Positions 16,475-25,051 of a stretch of 43,569 nt of DNA are shown here, piece by piece; position 1 is the stretch's first letter; each line of letters starts with the position of its first letter. Made by a program: the position numbers and the translations under genes. Source of the DNA: Betaproteobacteria bacterium (GTDB lineage: Bacteria; Pseudomonadota; Gammaproteobacteria; Burkholderiales; Usitatibacteraceae); NCBI GenBank assembly GCA_025362705.1, contig JANYFH010000073.1, positions 1 to 43,569 on the forward strand. Direction: 5' to 3'. The notes beneath the pieces are model-generated. The model was not told where the DNA came from. It did not search any database and saw nothing but the letters and a program-made list of their open reading frames with translations.

Positions 16475-17500
16475 ATGAAATTGCAAGACATTCAGCAAAA
16501 GCTCGGCGGTGAACGCATAGGCGAAGTTGCGAGCCAACTGGCGGGTGTTGGCACGATCGAAAGTGCCGATGAGACGCAGATTACATTTCTGGCCAATCCA
16601 AAATACCGGTCGGCGCTTGGACGCACTGCAGCCGGCGCAGTCATCGTGGGGCCCGAAGATCGCGATATCACCTCAAAGCCGCGTATCGTCGCTGCCAATC
16701 CCTACGTCTATTTCGCGCGGGTCGCACAGTTGTTTAGTCCACCAGCATCGCATGCCGGCGGTATCCACCCCAGCGCTGTTGTGCATGCGGGCGCTGTGAT
16801 AGCGGCAAGTGCGGCCATCGGTGAATTTGTCTCCGTTGGGTTCAATGCCATCATTGGCGAGCGCGTGCAGATTGGCGCGGGATCAATCATTGGCGAAAAT
16901 GTGAGTGTCGGTGCCGACAGTGTGATCGCTCCACGTGTGACGATCTATCCCAATTGCAGCCTCGGCTTGCGCGGCATTATTCATTCGGGGGCAGTAATAG
17001 GTGCTGACGGCTTTGGCTTTGCACCGGATTTTCAGGGTGACCACGGAAGCTGGATCAAGATTCCACAGACCGGGCGTGTGATCATCGGTGACGATTGCGA
17101 GATCGGTGCCAATACGACCATTGACCGCGGCGCCATTGAAGATACGATTATCGGCAATGATGTGAAGCTGGATAACCAGATTCAGGTGGGCCACAACTGT
17201 TTTATCGGGGATCACACCGTGATCGCCGGCTGCGTCGGCATCGCTGGCAGCACCAGAATCGGCAGGCACGTAATGGTCGGCGGTGCCGCGGGATTTGCAG
17301 GGCATCTGGAAGTGTGTGATGGTGCGGTCATTTCTGCGATGACACTGATAACAAAATCGATTACCGAGCCCGGCATGGTGACTGCAGTGATGCCACAAAT
17401 GAAACACGCAGACTGGCTGAAAAACATCGCGCATTTGCGCCAGTTCGACAAGCTGGCTAATGAGGTCAAAGAGATCAGGAAAAAAGGGGATGCATCGTGA
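16475..17500 (+). CDS. lpxD: UDP-3-O-(3-hydroxyacyl)glucosamine N-acyltransferase
   Basis: Third step of lipid A synthesis; adds a second 3-hydroxyacyl chain from acyl-ACP. The 341-residue protein has an N-terminal uridine-binding domain (to ~residue 100) followed by a long left-handed beta-helix of hexapeptide repeats. The catalytic His is in IQVGHNCFIGDHT. ATG at 16475. Its last codons overlap fabZ by four bases (GTGA), so lpxD–fabZ–lpxA–lpxB form one coupled unit. Confidence 0.97.
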   Translation: MKLQDIQQKLGGERIGEVASQLAGVGTIESADETQITFLANPKYRSALGRTAAGAVIVGPEDRDITSKPRIVAANPYVYFARVAQLFSPPASHAGGIHPSAVVHAGAVIAASAAIGEFVSVGFNAIIGERVQIGAGSIIGENVSVGADSVIAPRVTIYPNCSLGLRGIIHSGAVIGADGFGFAPDFQGDHGSWIKIPQTGRVIIGDDCEIGANTTIDRGAIEDTIIGNDVKLDNQIQVGHNCFIGDHTVIAGCVGIAGSTRIGRHVMVGGAAGFAGHLEVCDGAVISAMTLITKSITEPGMVTAVMPQMKHADWLKNIAHLRQFDKLANEVKEIRKKGDAS

Positions 17501-17955
17501 CCACAAAAAGCGTGATGGAAATTGCCGAAATCAAAGAGTACCTGCCGCACCGGTACCCCTTTCTGCTGGTTGACCGCGTGCTGGAACTTGAGCCGGACAG
17601 GCGCATCGTCGCGATCAAGAATGTCACCATCAACGAGCCGTTTTTTCAGGGGCATTTTCCGCATTACCCGGTGATGCCGGGCGTGTTGATTGTCGAAGCA
17701 ATGGCGCAGGCGGCCGCACTCCTGTCGTTCAAAAGCAAGGGCGACAAGCGCGACGAAAACATGGTCGTATATCTTGTTGGCGTCGATGGCGCACGTTTCA
17801 AGCGCCCCATCGTTCCCGGCGACACCCTGATTCTAGAGGCGGAAAAAATGCTGGAAAAACGCGGCTTGATCAAATATGCCGTCCGCGCCAAGGTCGACGA
17901 TCAACTCGCCTGCGAAGCCGAGCTGTTGTGCACCCAGCGTTTGATTACCAAATAA
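17497..17955 (+). CDS. fabZ: 3-hydroxyacyl-ACP dehydratase FabZ
   Basis: Dehydrates 3-hydroxyacyl-ACP in fatty-acid elongation and so competes with LpxA/LpxD for the same substrate; its place in the lipid A operon balances the two. The 152-residue hot-dog-fold protein shows YLPHRYPFLLVDRV, the catalytic His in FFQGHFPHYPVMPG and the catalytic Glu in VLIVEAMAQ. The start is GTG at 17497, overlapping the lpxD stop, with a Shine-Dalgarno-like AAGGGG ahead of it; an ATG at 17515 is the alternative. Confidence 0.97.
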   Translation: MTTKSVMEIAEIKEYLPHRYPFLLVDRVLELEPDRRIVAIKNVTINEPFFQGHFPHYPVMPGVLIVEAMAQAAALLSFKSKGDKRDENMVVYLVGVDGARFKRPIVPGDTLILEAEKMLEKRGLIKYAVRAKVDDQLACEAELLCTQRLITK

Positions 17956-17963
17956 TAGCGCCA

Positions 17964-18737
17964 ATGAGCATACACGCCACTGCCATCGTTGACCCGCGCG
18001 CCAAACTTGGTGCGGGTGTTAGCGTCGGTGCGTATACAGTCATTGATGGCGACGTTGAAATTAATGATGGCACCAGTATCGGCCACCACTGCGTAATCAC
18101 GGGCAAGACAAAAATCGGTCGCGACAATCGCATTTTTCATTTTGTGTCGCTCGGTGAGGCCAACCAGGATAAAAAATATGCCGGCGAGCCGACGCGGCTG
18201 GAAATCGGCGACCGCAACACCATTCGCGAATACTGTAGTTTCAATCGCGGAACGGTTCAGGATCGCGGCGTTACGACTATCGGCAGTGACAACTGGCTGA
18301 TGGCCTATGTGCATATTGCACATGACTGTGTCGTGGGCGACAAAACTACTATCGCAAATTGCACGCAGCTGGCAGGCCATGTTCACGTTGGCGACTGGGT
18401 AACACTTGGCGGATTTACCGGCGTACACCAGTTTGTGAAAATTGGCGCGCACGTGATGTGCGGTGTGTCGAGCGTGGTGTTGATGGATTTGCCACCGTAC
18501 GTGACCTTCGGGGGTAACCCGCTCGCGGCGGTTGGCATCAACGCCGAAGGGTTGAAGCGGCGCGATTTTTCGCCAGAACAAATTTCCAATATCAAGAGTG
18601 CGTACAAGACCCTGTATCGCGCTGGGCTCACGTTTGCAGATGCAAAAGCGCGACTCGCAGCAGAGGCAAACGCAAAACCTGAGTTGAAACTGCTGGCCGA
18701 TTTCCTTGCCGGATCCACACGCGGCATCGTCCGATAG
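17964..18737 (+). CDS. lpxA: Acyl-ACP–UDP-N-acetylglucosamine O-acyltransferase
   Basis: First step of lipid A synthesis in the cytoplasm. The 257 residues begin MSIHATAIVDPRAKLGAGV, the standard family start, eight bases after fabZ. Hexapeptide repeats form the beta-helix; the catalytic His is in YVHIAHDCVVGD and the acyl-ruler region GGFTGVHQFVKIGAHVM is intact. The C-terminal helical domain includes GLKRRDFSPEQI. In-frame codons upstream of ATG 17964 overlap fabZ and are not family-like. Confidence 0.98.
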   Translation: MSIHATAIVDPRAKLGAGVSVGAYTVIDGDVEINDGTSIGHHCVITGKTKIGRDNRIFHFVSLGEANQDKKYAGEPTRLEIGDRNTIREYCSFNRGTVQDRGVTTIGSDNWLMAYVHIAHDCVVGDKTTIANCTQLAGHVHVGDWVTLGGFTGVHQFVKIGAHVMCGVSSVVLMDLPPYVTFGGNPLAAVGINAEGLKRRDFSPEQISNIKSAYKTLYRAGLTFADAKARLAAEANAKPELKLLADFLAGSTRGIVR

Positions 18738-18753
18738 GGTGGAAGATAGCTTC

Positions 18754-19950
18754 ATGAAAATTGGTATCGTAGCCGGTGAAGCGTCCGGCGACCTTCTGGG
18801 CGCGTTGTTGATCAAGGCATTGAAGTCGGAGCATCCCGATCTGGAGTTTGTCGGTATCGCGGGACCGAAGATGCAGTCTGCGGGCGCGACATCGTGGTAC
18901 GCGATGGAAAGGCTCGCGGTACGCGGCTATGTTGAAGTGCTAAAAAGTTTTCGTGAAATTCTCGCTATTCGCCGTGGCTTGCGCGATCGTATGCTCAAAG
19001 AGCGCCCGGCACTTTTTATCGGAATCGACGCACCGGATTTCAATCTGGCACTCGAAAAAAGACTCAAGCGCGCCGGCATTCCGACGATTCACTATGTGAG
19101 TCCATCGATCTGGGCGTGGCGCGGCGAGCGAATCCACAAGATCAAGGAATCCGTCAGTCACATGCTGACGGTGTTTCCGTTTGAGCCGGCGATCTATGAA
19201 AAAGCCGGTATACCGGCGACCTTTGTCGGACATCCCAGCGCCGACGTCATTCCGCAGACTCCACAGCGCGACAATGCGCGCGAGCAATTGCGGATCAAGC
19301 CCGGCGAATTGATCGTTGCGTTGTTGCCTGGCAGTCGCCAGACTGAACTCGATTACCACGCTGAGTTGTTCATCGAAACCGCAAAATCCCTGCTCATGGA
19401 TTTTCCGACTGCGCGTTTTCTGGTGCCGCTGGCGACGCGCGAAACCCGCGAGCAATTCGATCAGGCGCGCTGGAAATTGCAGGCACAGGATTTGCCCATG
19501 CAGATCTTGTTTGGTCATGCCAATCTTGCCCTTGCTGCCGCCGATGTCGCGCTGGTTGCGAGCGGCACCGCAACACTTGAGGCCGCACTATTGCGTTGCC
19601 CGCACGTGATTGCTTATCGCATGTCGTCAACTACCTATCGACTGATGAAACGAAAAGCCTATTTGCCATACGTTGGGCTACCGAATATCCTCGCCAGCGA
19701 GTGGCTGGTGCCCGAGTTGCTCCAGGATGACGCGACGCCGGAAAATCTCGCGCGCGCAATGGGTAACTGGATTCGCCATCCTGACGCAGCCGCTGCATTG
19801 CGCGCGCGATTTGCAGAAATTCACGCACAACTGGCGGTCAATAACCCTGATCGTGTCCGCGAAGCACTGCGACCGTATCTTGCCGGGCGCGCAAGCTTGC
19901 GCACATCGCAACCGTCACCAGCGTCAGAGTCTGTTGCGGTTGCGCGATAG
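18754..19950 (+). CDS. lpxB: Lipid A disaccharide synthase
   Basis: GT-B-fold glycosyltransferase (family GT19) that joins UDP-diacylglucosamine and lipid X. The 398-residue protein starts MKIGIVAGEASGDLLGA, with the hallmark GEASGD. Further motifs are IGIDAPDFNL, SIWAWRGERI, VGHPSAD, LLPGSRQTEL and ASGTATLEAAL in the donor site. ATG at 18754 has a GGTGGAAGA ribosome-binding stretch ahead of it. The stop TAG overlaps the GTG that could start rnhB. Confidence 0.98.
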   Translation: MKIGIVAGEASGDLLGALLIKALKSEHPDLEFVGIAGPKMQSAGATSWYAMERLAVRGYVEVLKSFREILAIRRGLRDRMLKERPALFIGIDAPDFNLALEKRLKRAGIPTIHYVSPSIWAWRGERIHKIKESVSHMLTVFPFEPAIYEKAGIPATFVGHPSADVIPQTPQRDNAREQLRIKPGELIVALLPGSRQTELDYHAELFIETAKSLLMDFPTARFLVPLATRETREQFDQARWKLQAQDLPMQILFGHANLALAAADVALVASGTATLEAALLRCPHVIAYRMSSTTYRLMKRKAYLPYVGLPNILASEWLVPELLQDDATPENLARAMGNWIRHPDAAAALRARFAEIHAQLAVNNPDRVREALRPYLAGRASLRTSQPSPASESVAVAR

Positions 19951-19970
19951 TGGGTAGTCATTCGTCGCCG

Positions 19971-20570
19971 ATGAATACGCATCTGCACATTTGCGGCGTT
20001 GATGAGGCCGGACGTGGCCCACTGGCAGGTGCGGTCTATGCAGCGGCAGTAATCCTAGATGCGGCTAGACCGATTCACGGCCTGGCGGATTCAAAAATGT
20101 TGTCAGAAAAAAAACGTACGGCGCTGGACATTGAAATCCGCCAGAAGGCGCTCGCTTTTTGTGTCGCGCACGCCAGCGTCGCAGAAATCGACTCGCTCAA
20201 TATTCTGCGTGCTTCGCTGTTGGCCATGAAGCGTGCTGTCGAGGGATTGCGGGTTCCGAGACCAACGCATTATGAAGTTGTGGTTGATGGCCTGCATGTC
20301 CCGAGAGTCGCGTTCGCCTGTCGCGCCGTGGTGCAGGGCGACCGTCTCATTGCGGAAATTTCAGCGGCTTCAATTCTTGCCAAGACGGCGCGCGACCGCG
20401 AGATGTGCGAACTTGACCGTCACTATCCCCAGTATGGATTCGCGCGACACAAGGGATATGGCACGCGCGTTCACCTCGAAGCGCTGATGTCGGTCGGCCC
20501 CTGCGAAATCCATCGCCAGAGTTTCGCGCCGGTGCGCGAAGCTGGGCGGCGATTATTGTTCACCGTGTGA
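19971..20570 (+). CDS. rnhB: Ribonuclease HII
   Basis: Removes misincorporated ribonucleotides and RNA:DNA hybrid primers. From ATG 19971 it has 199 residues; a GTG at 19950, overlapping the lpxB stop, would add seven residues and is equally possible. Active-site residues are seen in ICGVDEAGRGPLAGAV (Asp and Glu), VVDGLHVPR and the AASILAKTARD motif. Linkage to lpxB is usual in proteobacteria. Confidence 0.96.
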   Translation: MNTHLHICGVDEAGRGPLAGAVYAAAVILDAARPIHGLADSKMLSEKKRTALDIEIRQKALAFCVAHASVAEIDSLNILRASLLAMKRAVEGLRVPRPTHYEVVVDGLHVPRVAFACRAVVQGDRLIAEISAASILAKTARDREMCELDRHYPQYGFARHKGYGTRVHLEALMSVGPCEIHRQSFAPVREAGRRLLFTV

Positions 20571-20691
20571 CAACCATGTTTAGTCTCATCTCGGACATTG
20601 AATGTATTTGCGCAGATCAGCCGCTGGTGGGGATTTTGGAGCATAAACGGCCTGCGAGCAGCACCAGTGCTTGTGATTTTTCTTTTTCCCC

Positions 20692-21483
20692 ATGAAAATC
20701 ATCCGCTCCCGCGATAATCTATTTGTAAAGCAACTCGTCGCGTTGGCGCATTCATCGCGCGAGCGCAAGAAGGAAGGGCTGACGGTTCTCGATGGCATCC
20801 ACCTCGTACGTGCGTACATGGACGCGATCGGTGAACCGGTTGCTGTCGCGATAAGCGAATCTGCCGAAGCTCGCGCGGAAGTTCTGGAATTGTTGTCGCG
20901 CTGCCACACCGCGAGCCGGAATTTGCTGGCCGATAGTCTGATGACGAGTGCTTCCACGCTCGATTCTCCGGCGTTCATGATGGCAATCGTACCTACGCCC
21001 GTCGCCGAAATAATTCCCGACAATGCGGATGCGGTGCTGGCGCTCGAAGATGTGCAGGATCCAGGCAATATAGGATCAATGCTGCGAAGTGCGGCGGCCG
21101 CTGGCGTGAGGCACGTAGCGCTTTCAAAAACGTGCGCGTTTGCATGGTCACCCAAAGTGCTGCGAGCCGCGCAGGGCGCACACTTTTCACTTAACATCAG
21201 CGAGGGCGTAGACCTTGTTGAATTCATCTGGCGTTTTCAGGGACAATCTCTCGCGCTGGTCGCGCAGACGCAAAACGCAAAGGCTTTGTTTGCGATGGAT
21301 ATCACTACACCAACTGCTATTCTGATCGGCAACGAAGGTGCGGGACTGTCAGCGCAATTGACAAGCATTGCGACCCACCGCGTCACCATTCCCATGCCCG
21401 GGAAGATAGAATCACTGAATGCCGCCGCCGCCGGTGCGATTTGTCTTTTCGAACTTGTGCGTCAGCGCAAGGCTCTGCAATAG
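20692..21483 (+). CDS. TrmH/SpoU-family RNA 2'-O-methyltransferase
   Basis: A 263-residue SPOUT methyltransferase that probably methylates a ribose in 23S rRNA. The N-terminal ~90 residues form the SpoU substrate-binding domain (RSRDNLFVKQLVALAHSSRE). The knotted catalytic part shows motif 1 DVQDPGNIGSMLRSA, motif 2 ILIGNEGAGLS and motif 3 IPMPGKIESLNAAAAGA. It is similar to RlmB/TsnR enzymes, but the exact target nucleotide cannot be told from sequence. The ATG at 20692 follows a 121-base gap after rnhB that holds no other obvious gene or signal. Confidence 0.9.
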   Translation: MKIIRSRDNLFVKQLVALAHSSRERKKEGLTVLDGIHLVRAYMDAIGEPVAVAISESAEARAEVLELLSRCHTASRNLLADSLMTSASTLDSPAFMMAIVPTPVAEIIPDNADAVLALEDVQDPGNIGSMLRSAAAAGVRHVALSKTCAFAWSPKVLRAAQGAHFSLNISEGVDLVEFIWRFQGQSLALVAQTQNAKALFAMDITTPTAILIGNEGAGLSAQLTSIATHRVTIPMPGKIESLNAAAAGAICLFELVRQRKALQ

Positions 21484-21516
21484 CGCAATGCGAAGGGTAG
21501 CCAACTGGAACATAAC

Positions 21517-22254
21517 TTGAACGCCACACAATCAAACTCGCCAGCGATGGTTCGCAATTACCGGTACTTCGACCTGGTCATGGTGGCCTTTGTCGCAGTG
21601 TATCTTTGCTCAAACCTTATCGGTCCCGCGAAAGCCGCACAGATCAATACACCGTGGCTGGAATGGCTCGGCATCGCCGATTTTGCGTTCGGTGCCGGTG
21701 TGTTGTTCTTTCCGTTGAGCTATGTTTTCGGCGACATCCTAACCGAGGTCTACGGCTATGCGCGCGCGCGCAAAGTAATTTGGGCGGGCTTCGGTGCGAT
21801 GGCGTTTGCCGCGCTCATGGCAACGGTTATTGTGGCTCTGCCGCCGGCGCCGGGCTGGCCCAATCAGGCTGCGTATGAGACGGTGTTCGGACAAACGCCA
21901 CGCATCGTGATGGCATCGATGATTGCGTATTTCTGCGGGGAATTCGTCAATTCATTTGTGCTGGCCAAAATGAAACTGGCCGATGACGGCAAACGCATGG
22001 GGTGGCGCTTTGTGGCGTCCACAATTGTCGGCGAGGGCGTCGATTCGATGCTGTTTTATCCTATCGCCTTTTACGGCATCTGGGGCAACGATTTACTGTT
22101 GAAGATCATGGCGGCACAATGGGTCTTGAAAGTCGGCGTCGAAGTCGTGATGTTGCCGGTCACGGTGCGTATCGTGAAGGCGCTCAAGAAAGCAGAAGAC
22201 GAGGATTACTTTGATCGCGATACCAATTTCACGCCGTTCTCGCTGAAAACATGA
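21517..22254 (+). CDS. yhhQ: Queuosine precursor transporter (YhhQ/VUT family)
   Basis: An integral membrane protein with about six helices; YhhQ of E. coli takes up the queuosine precursors preQ0 and preQ1. The 245 residues include SNLIGPAKAAQ, PLSYVFGDILTEVYGYARAR and VGEGVDSMLFYPIAFYG, all conserved in the VUT family. The start may be TTG at 21517 (with GGAA upstream) or ATG at 21547, which would remove ten polar residues. Its stop overlaps the start of the next gene by ATGA. Confidence 0.9.
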   Translation: MNATQSNSPAMVRNYRYFDLVMVAFVAVYLCSNLIGPAKAAQINTPWLEWLGIADFAFGAGVLFFPLSYVFGDILTEVYGYARARKVIWAGFGAMAFAALMATVIVALPPAPGWPNQAAYETVFGQTPRIVMASMIAYFCGEFVNSFVLAKMKLADDGKRMGWRFVASTIVGEGVDSMLFYPIAFYGIWGNDLLLKIMAAQWVLKVGVEVVMLPVTVRIVKALKKAEDEDYFDRDTNFTPFSLKT

Positions 22255-22505
22255 CGTCAGCTGACTGGTTAGGCTCGTTCGCCGGATTCTGCACAACGAT
22301 CGCATTCCTGCCGCAAGTATTCAAGGTTTGGCGTTCGCGTTCGGCACGCGATATTTCGCTGGGCATGTATGCCATCTTTACGTTCGGTATCATCTGCTGG
22401 CTGGCGTACGGCTGGATTTTGGCGATCTGGCCGATCATTGTCGCCAACATGGTCACTCTTGTGCTGGTGGCGGCAATTGTCGCGATGAAGTTGCGCTGGG
22501 GCTAG
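22251..22505 (+). CDS. SemiSWEET-type PQ-loop membrane protein
   Basis: An 84-residue protein with three predicted membrane helices and the PQ-loop motif in TTIAFLPQVFKVWRSRSARD near residues 15–35. SemiSWEETs are half-size sugar transporters that dimerise. The second conserved part, LGMYAIFTFGIICWLAYGW, includes the expected aromatic residues. It overlaps yhhQ by four bases and is probably translated from the same mRNA. The substrate is not evident. Confidence 0.88.
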   Translation: MTSADWLGSFAGFCTTIAFLPQVFKVWRSRSARDISLGMYAIFTFGIICWLAYGWILAIWPIIVANMVTLVLVAAIVAMKLRWG

Positions 22506-22512
22506 CAGATTT

Positions 22513-22830
22513 CTAGTACGCGTTTGCCAGTGGTTTGCCGCAATTCCAGCAAAGCTCGAATTCGCCGGGACTGGTCTCAAGGCAGGCAGGGCAATTCTTG
22601 ATCGCCGTCTGCGGTGACCGTTGTTCATAATCTGCGATCACGGCGCGCGCATGCTGTTCCTGATGTAGTTGCGGTATCCAGATTTGTGGATATGCAGAAC
22701 CCATCGGCACTTCGCCCATTGCCGCCATCGCGTATTCATTGAGAATATGCGCAGCGATTCCCGCCTGCTGGAGAAGGTCCCTGACCAAGTGTGCATCGGC
22801 AAGATTGGCTGCAGTGTAAATGCGTTTCAT
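22513..22830 (-). CDS. DUF2007 protein with C-terminal zinc ribbon
   Basis: A 105-residue protein. The N-terminal ~70 residues match the DUF2007 pattern (MKRIYTAANLADAHLVRDLL, then AGIAAHILNE), a domain sometimes described as a putative signal-transducing protein with a ferredoxin-like fold. The C-terminus carries CPAC at ~81 and CWNC at ~95, forming a likely zinc ribbon (CPAC-x10-CWNC). It runs convergent with the SemiSWEET gene; only eight bases separate their stops. The function is unknown. Confidence 0.83.
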   Translation of the reverse strand: MKRIYTAANLADAHLVRDLLQQAGIAAHILNEYAMAAMGEVPMGSAYPQIWIPQLHQEQHARAVIADYEQRSPQTAIKNCPACLETSPGEFELCWNCGKPLANAY

Positions 22831-22932
22831 GAGCGCATCATCGCATGCGACACTGAAATGGAAAAGGCCGCACGACTTTCATCGTACGACCCCGGACTAC
22901 CCGATTACTTTTGTTTGCTAGCTCAGGCGCGC

Positions 22933-24801
22933 TTAAAAGCCAAATGACACACCGGCTGTTACGCCGTCTTGTTTCACGTTTTGCTTGCTCGATACTGTTG
23001 AGTACGCCACCGCAACGCCGATGCGGTCGGTAAGCCTGCCGCGAATACCAATCGTGCCAGTGACCCAAGTGTTATCCGCCTTATAACCGGGAATATCGTA
23101 GGTCAAACCAGACGTAACCGACACCGGGTTGGCGGAAACAAATCGATCTTTTTTGTTCTGCTCCTTGTCTGTCGAAATGCGCGCGTACGGTGTCCACTTG
23201 CCCAAGTCAGCCGATGCACGCAAGCCAAAGCTCGACACTCTGGACTGGCGTTCCTGCGGGAGGATATTCAGGTCAGCCGAGCCGGAGCCGGATTCCGTGA
23301 AGCCATCGACGTCAACGTACTGCCAAGTGAAAGATGCGAACGGACCGACCGATACTTTACCCAAGCCGAAATCGTAGCCAAGTGACAACGCCGAGGAGAC
23401 GTTGGATCCCTTGCTGGTTGACGCAGCGATCCGGTTGACGATGCCGAGCTTGACAAAGCGCTGCACGTTTTTGAATCTCAGATCGGCGGAAGTGCCCATA
23501 AAACTACCGTAGAGACCACCGGACTTCAACGCGGCAAACAAGGAAACCGAGGTCTCGTTGAGGTCGAATTTACCCGCTGCGCCCAGATTGGTATCGGCGC
23601 TCGACGTGCCGACGGCCGCGCCGACGGTCAGTACTTCCGAGGCACGCATCGATACACCGACTGCGCCGCCACGATTCTTGGTATTGGCTTGCGGGGTCAC
23701 TGAATTACCAGTGACGTCAGTTTTTCCGCCATCACCTGCAGCAAATGCAACCACTTTGCCAATCTCAGCCATTTGGCCAGATTGCAGACCTTCATCGAGC
23801 GCGCGAACGTGCGATGCACGTGAAGACAGCGGCACTTCTGCCATCATCGAGTATGCGTTCGGTCCGTCGATCAGGGCTTTGACGAAATCGGCGAGGATTG
23901 CGTTCGAGGCGGAGGTCGAGTGCCCGGTGTAATCGGCAAATACGTAGGTTGATGCCGCGTTGGCTGCGACCAGATTGCTCGCGTTGCAGAACTGCGCACT
24001 TGGTAATGCGGGTGGCGTGTTAAACGGCGGGAAAGAGCCGCACGCGACACCGGTTGTATTCGTGAAGCCAAACGCGCTTGCATTGGCAATCACGTCGTTC
24101 AGGAACGCGTAAGTATCGACCGGAATTACCTTTATGTTTGCCGATTTCAGGCCGGTGAAAAGCAGGGTGTTATAGCCAATACCCGCTGCTGTTCCTTGCG
24201 CAACTGCTGCAGCACCACCAAGGATCGAACCGGGTGTTTTTCCGAGATCGGGCAGACCGAACACGAGAATATAGCGTGCGCCTGCTGCTTGAAGGCGGGC
24301 AATCTGCTGCACTTCCGCAGGGGCAGCAGCTGAAACACCTGCGGCGCCAGCCTGGAGGATGTCATTGGCACCGCCCCAAACGGCGTATAGCGCCTTGGGA
24401 TCTGCCGCTCCGCCGTGAGAGGTCAGGTACTCGGTGATCTGTGTGGATACCGGTCGTTGTGACGCGGCAACTGGCGGAGTCGATGCCGAGTCCACCGCAA
24501 TGCGCGCACCACCCTGAGCATAGATGCCGCCGCCCGCGTTCGACGGATTCGGATTGCCACCGTAGTAACTTGACACCAGCTCAGACCAAACCGGGCCGGG
24601 ATTGGTCGTGAAGCGCCCCAGTCCCGCGACGGTCGCCGCCGGGATACCGATTGCGCTCAGAAACGGACGGAAGTAGCCGGCATCGGACAAGGAATCGCCA
24701 AAGACGTAAACGCCATTGAACTGGACCGCTTGTGCAGACGGCGTACCCATGATCATTGCAGAGGCAACAAGTGCGGGAATGACGCGTTTCTTGAATGACA
24801 T
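22933..24801 (-). CDS. GDSL-type autotransporter esterase (EstA-like)
   Basis: A 622-residue type V secreted esterase. The signal peptide MSFKKRVIPALVASAMIMGT ends near PSAQA (residue ~25). The passenger is an SGNH hydrolase: block I FGDSLSDAG with the catalytic Ser at ~residue 37, the block III Asn in VWGGANDIL, and a block V region ADYTGHSTSASNAI. The last ~280 residues are an autotransporter beta-barrel ending GVSFGF with the outer-membrane terminal Phe. The ATG at 24801 has a GAGGAGC ribosome-binding site. Block V normally reads DxxH; here the Asp and His are separated by three residues (see findings). The gene stands alone between two leftward genes. Confidence 0.9.
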   Translation of the reverse strand: MSFKKRVIPALVASAMIMGTPSAQAVQFNGVYVFGDSLSDAGYFRPFLSAIGIPAATVAGLGRFTTNPGPVWSELVSSYYGGNPNPSNAGGGIYAQGGARIAVDSASTPPVAASQRPVSTQITEYLTSHGGAADPKALYAVWGGANDILQAGAAGVSAAAPAEVQQIARLQAAGARYILVFGLPDLGKTPGSILGGAAAVAQGTAAGIGYNTLLFTGLKSANIKVIPVDTYAFLNDVIANASAFGFTNTTGVACGSFPPFNTPPALPSAQFCNASNLVAANAASTYVFADYTGHSTSASNAILADFVKALIDGPNAYSMMAEVPLSSRASHVRALDEGLQSGQMAEIGKVVAFAAGDGGKTDVTGNSVTPQANTKNRGGAVGVSMRASEVLTVGAAVGTSSADTNLGAAGKFDLNETSVSLFAALKSGGLYGSFMGTSADLRFKNVQRFVKLGIVNRIAASTSKGSNVSSALSLGYDFGLGKVSVGPFASFTWQYVDVDGFTESGSGSADLNILPQERQSRVSSFGLRASADLGKWTPYARISTDKEQNKKDRFVSANPVSVTSGLTYDIPGYKADNTWVTGTIGIRGRLTDRIGVAVAYSTVSSKQNVKQDGVTAGVSFGF

Positions 24802-24968
24802 ATGAAGCTCCTCGGGAGAGATTAAACCTGGAATTATTATGTTGGATGGCCAGTTATCAATGCGATGGCCAATTACCAGCCGAAATCATGGCACAACTGA
24901 GGGGCCTAAACAAGAAACAGGCAGGTGCCGCGGTGCGTGTGTTGTAAGGGCGCTACTGTGGACTGCGT

Positions 24969-25045
24969 GTCAGGTAGTCTGCGGCAACCTGACTACACGG
25001 TGCGGCAGCAGAGTGAGTAGGTCGGGTTGCCGCAGGCTACCCGAC
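24969..25045. repeat. Pair of inverted palindromic repeats (BIME-like)
   Basis: Two palindromes face each other: GTCAGGT/ACCTGAC (24969–24993) and GTCGGGT/ACCCGAC (25021–25045), each enclosing a similar TGCGGCA or TGCCGCA core. The reverse complement of the second matches the first with few mismatches. The second begins GTAGGTCGGGTT (from 25017), like the repeat at 31787. The pair ends 7 bases before the ppsR stop codon and may act as a transcript end or mRNA stabiliser. Confidence 0.65.
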
Positions 25046-25051
25046 AGGCCG

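Noticed and set aside
22251..22505. Spurious small frame after yhhQ
   Set aside because: Kept as a gene: it has the PQ-loop motif, three membrane helices and a 4-base start/stop overlap with yhhQ.
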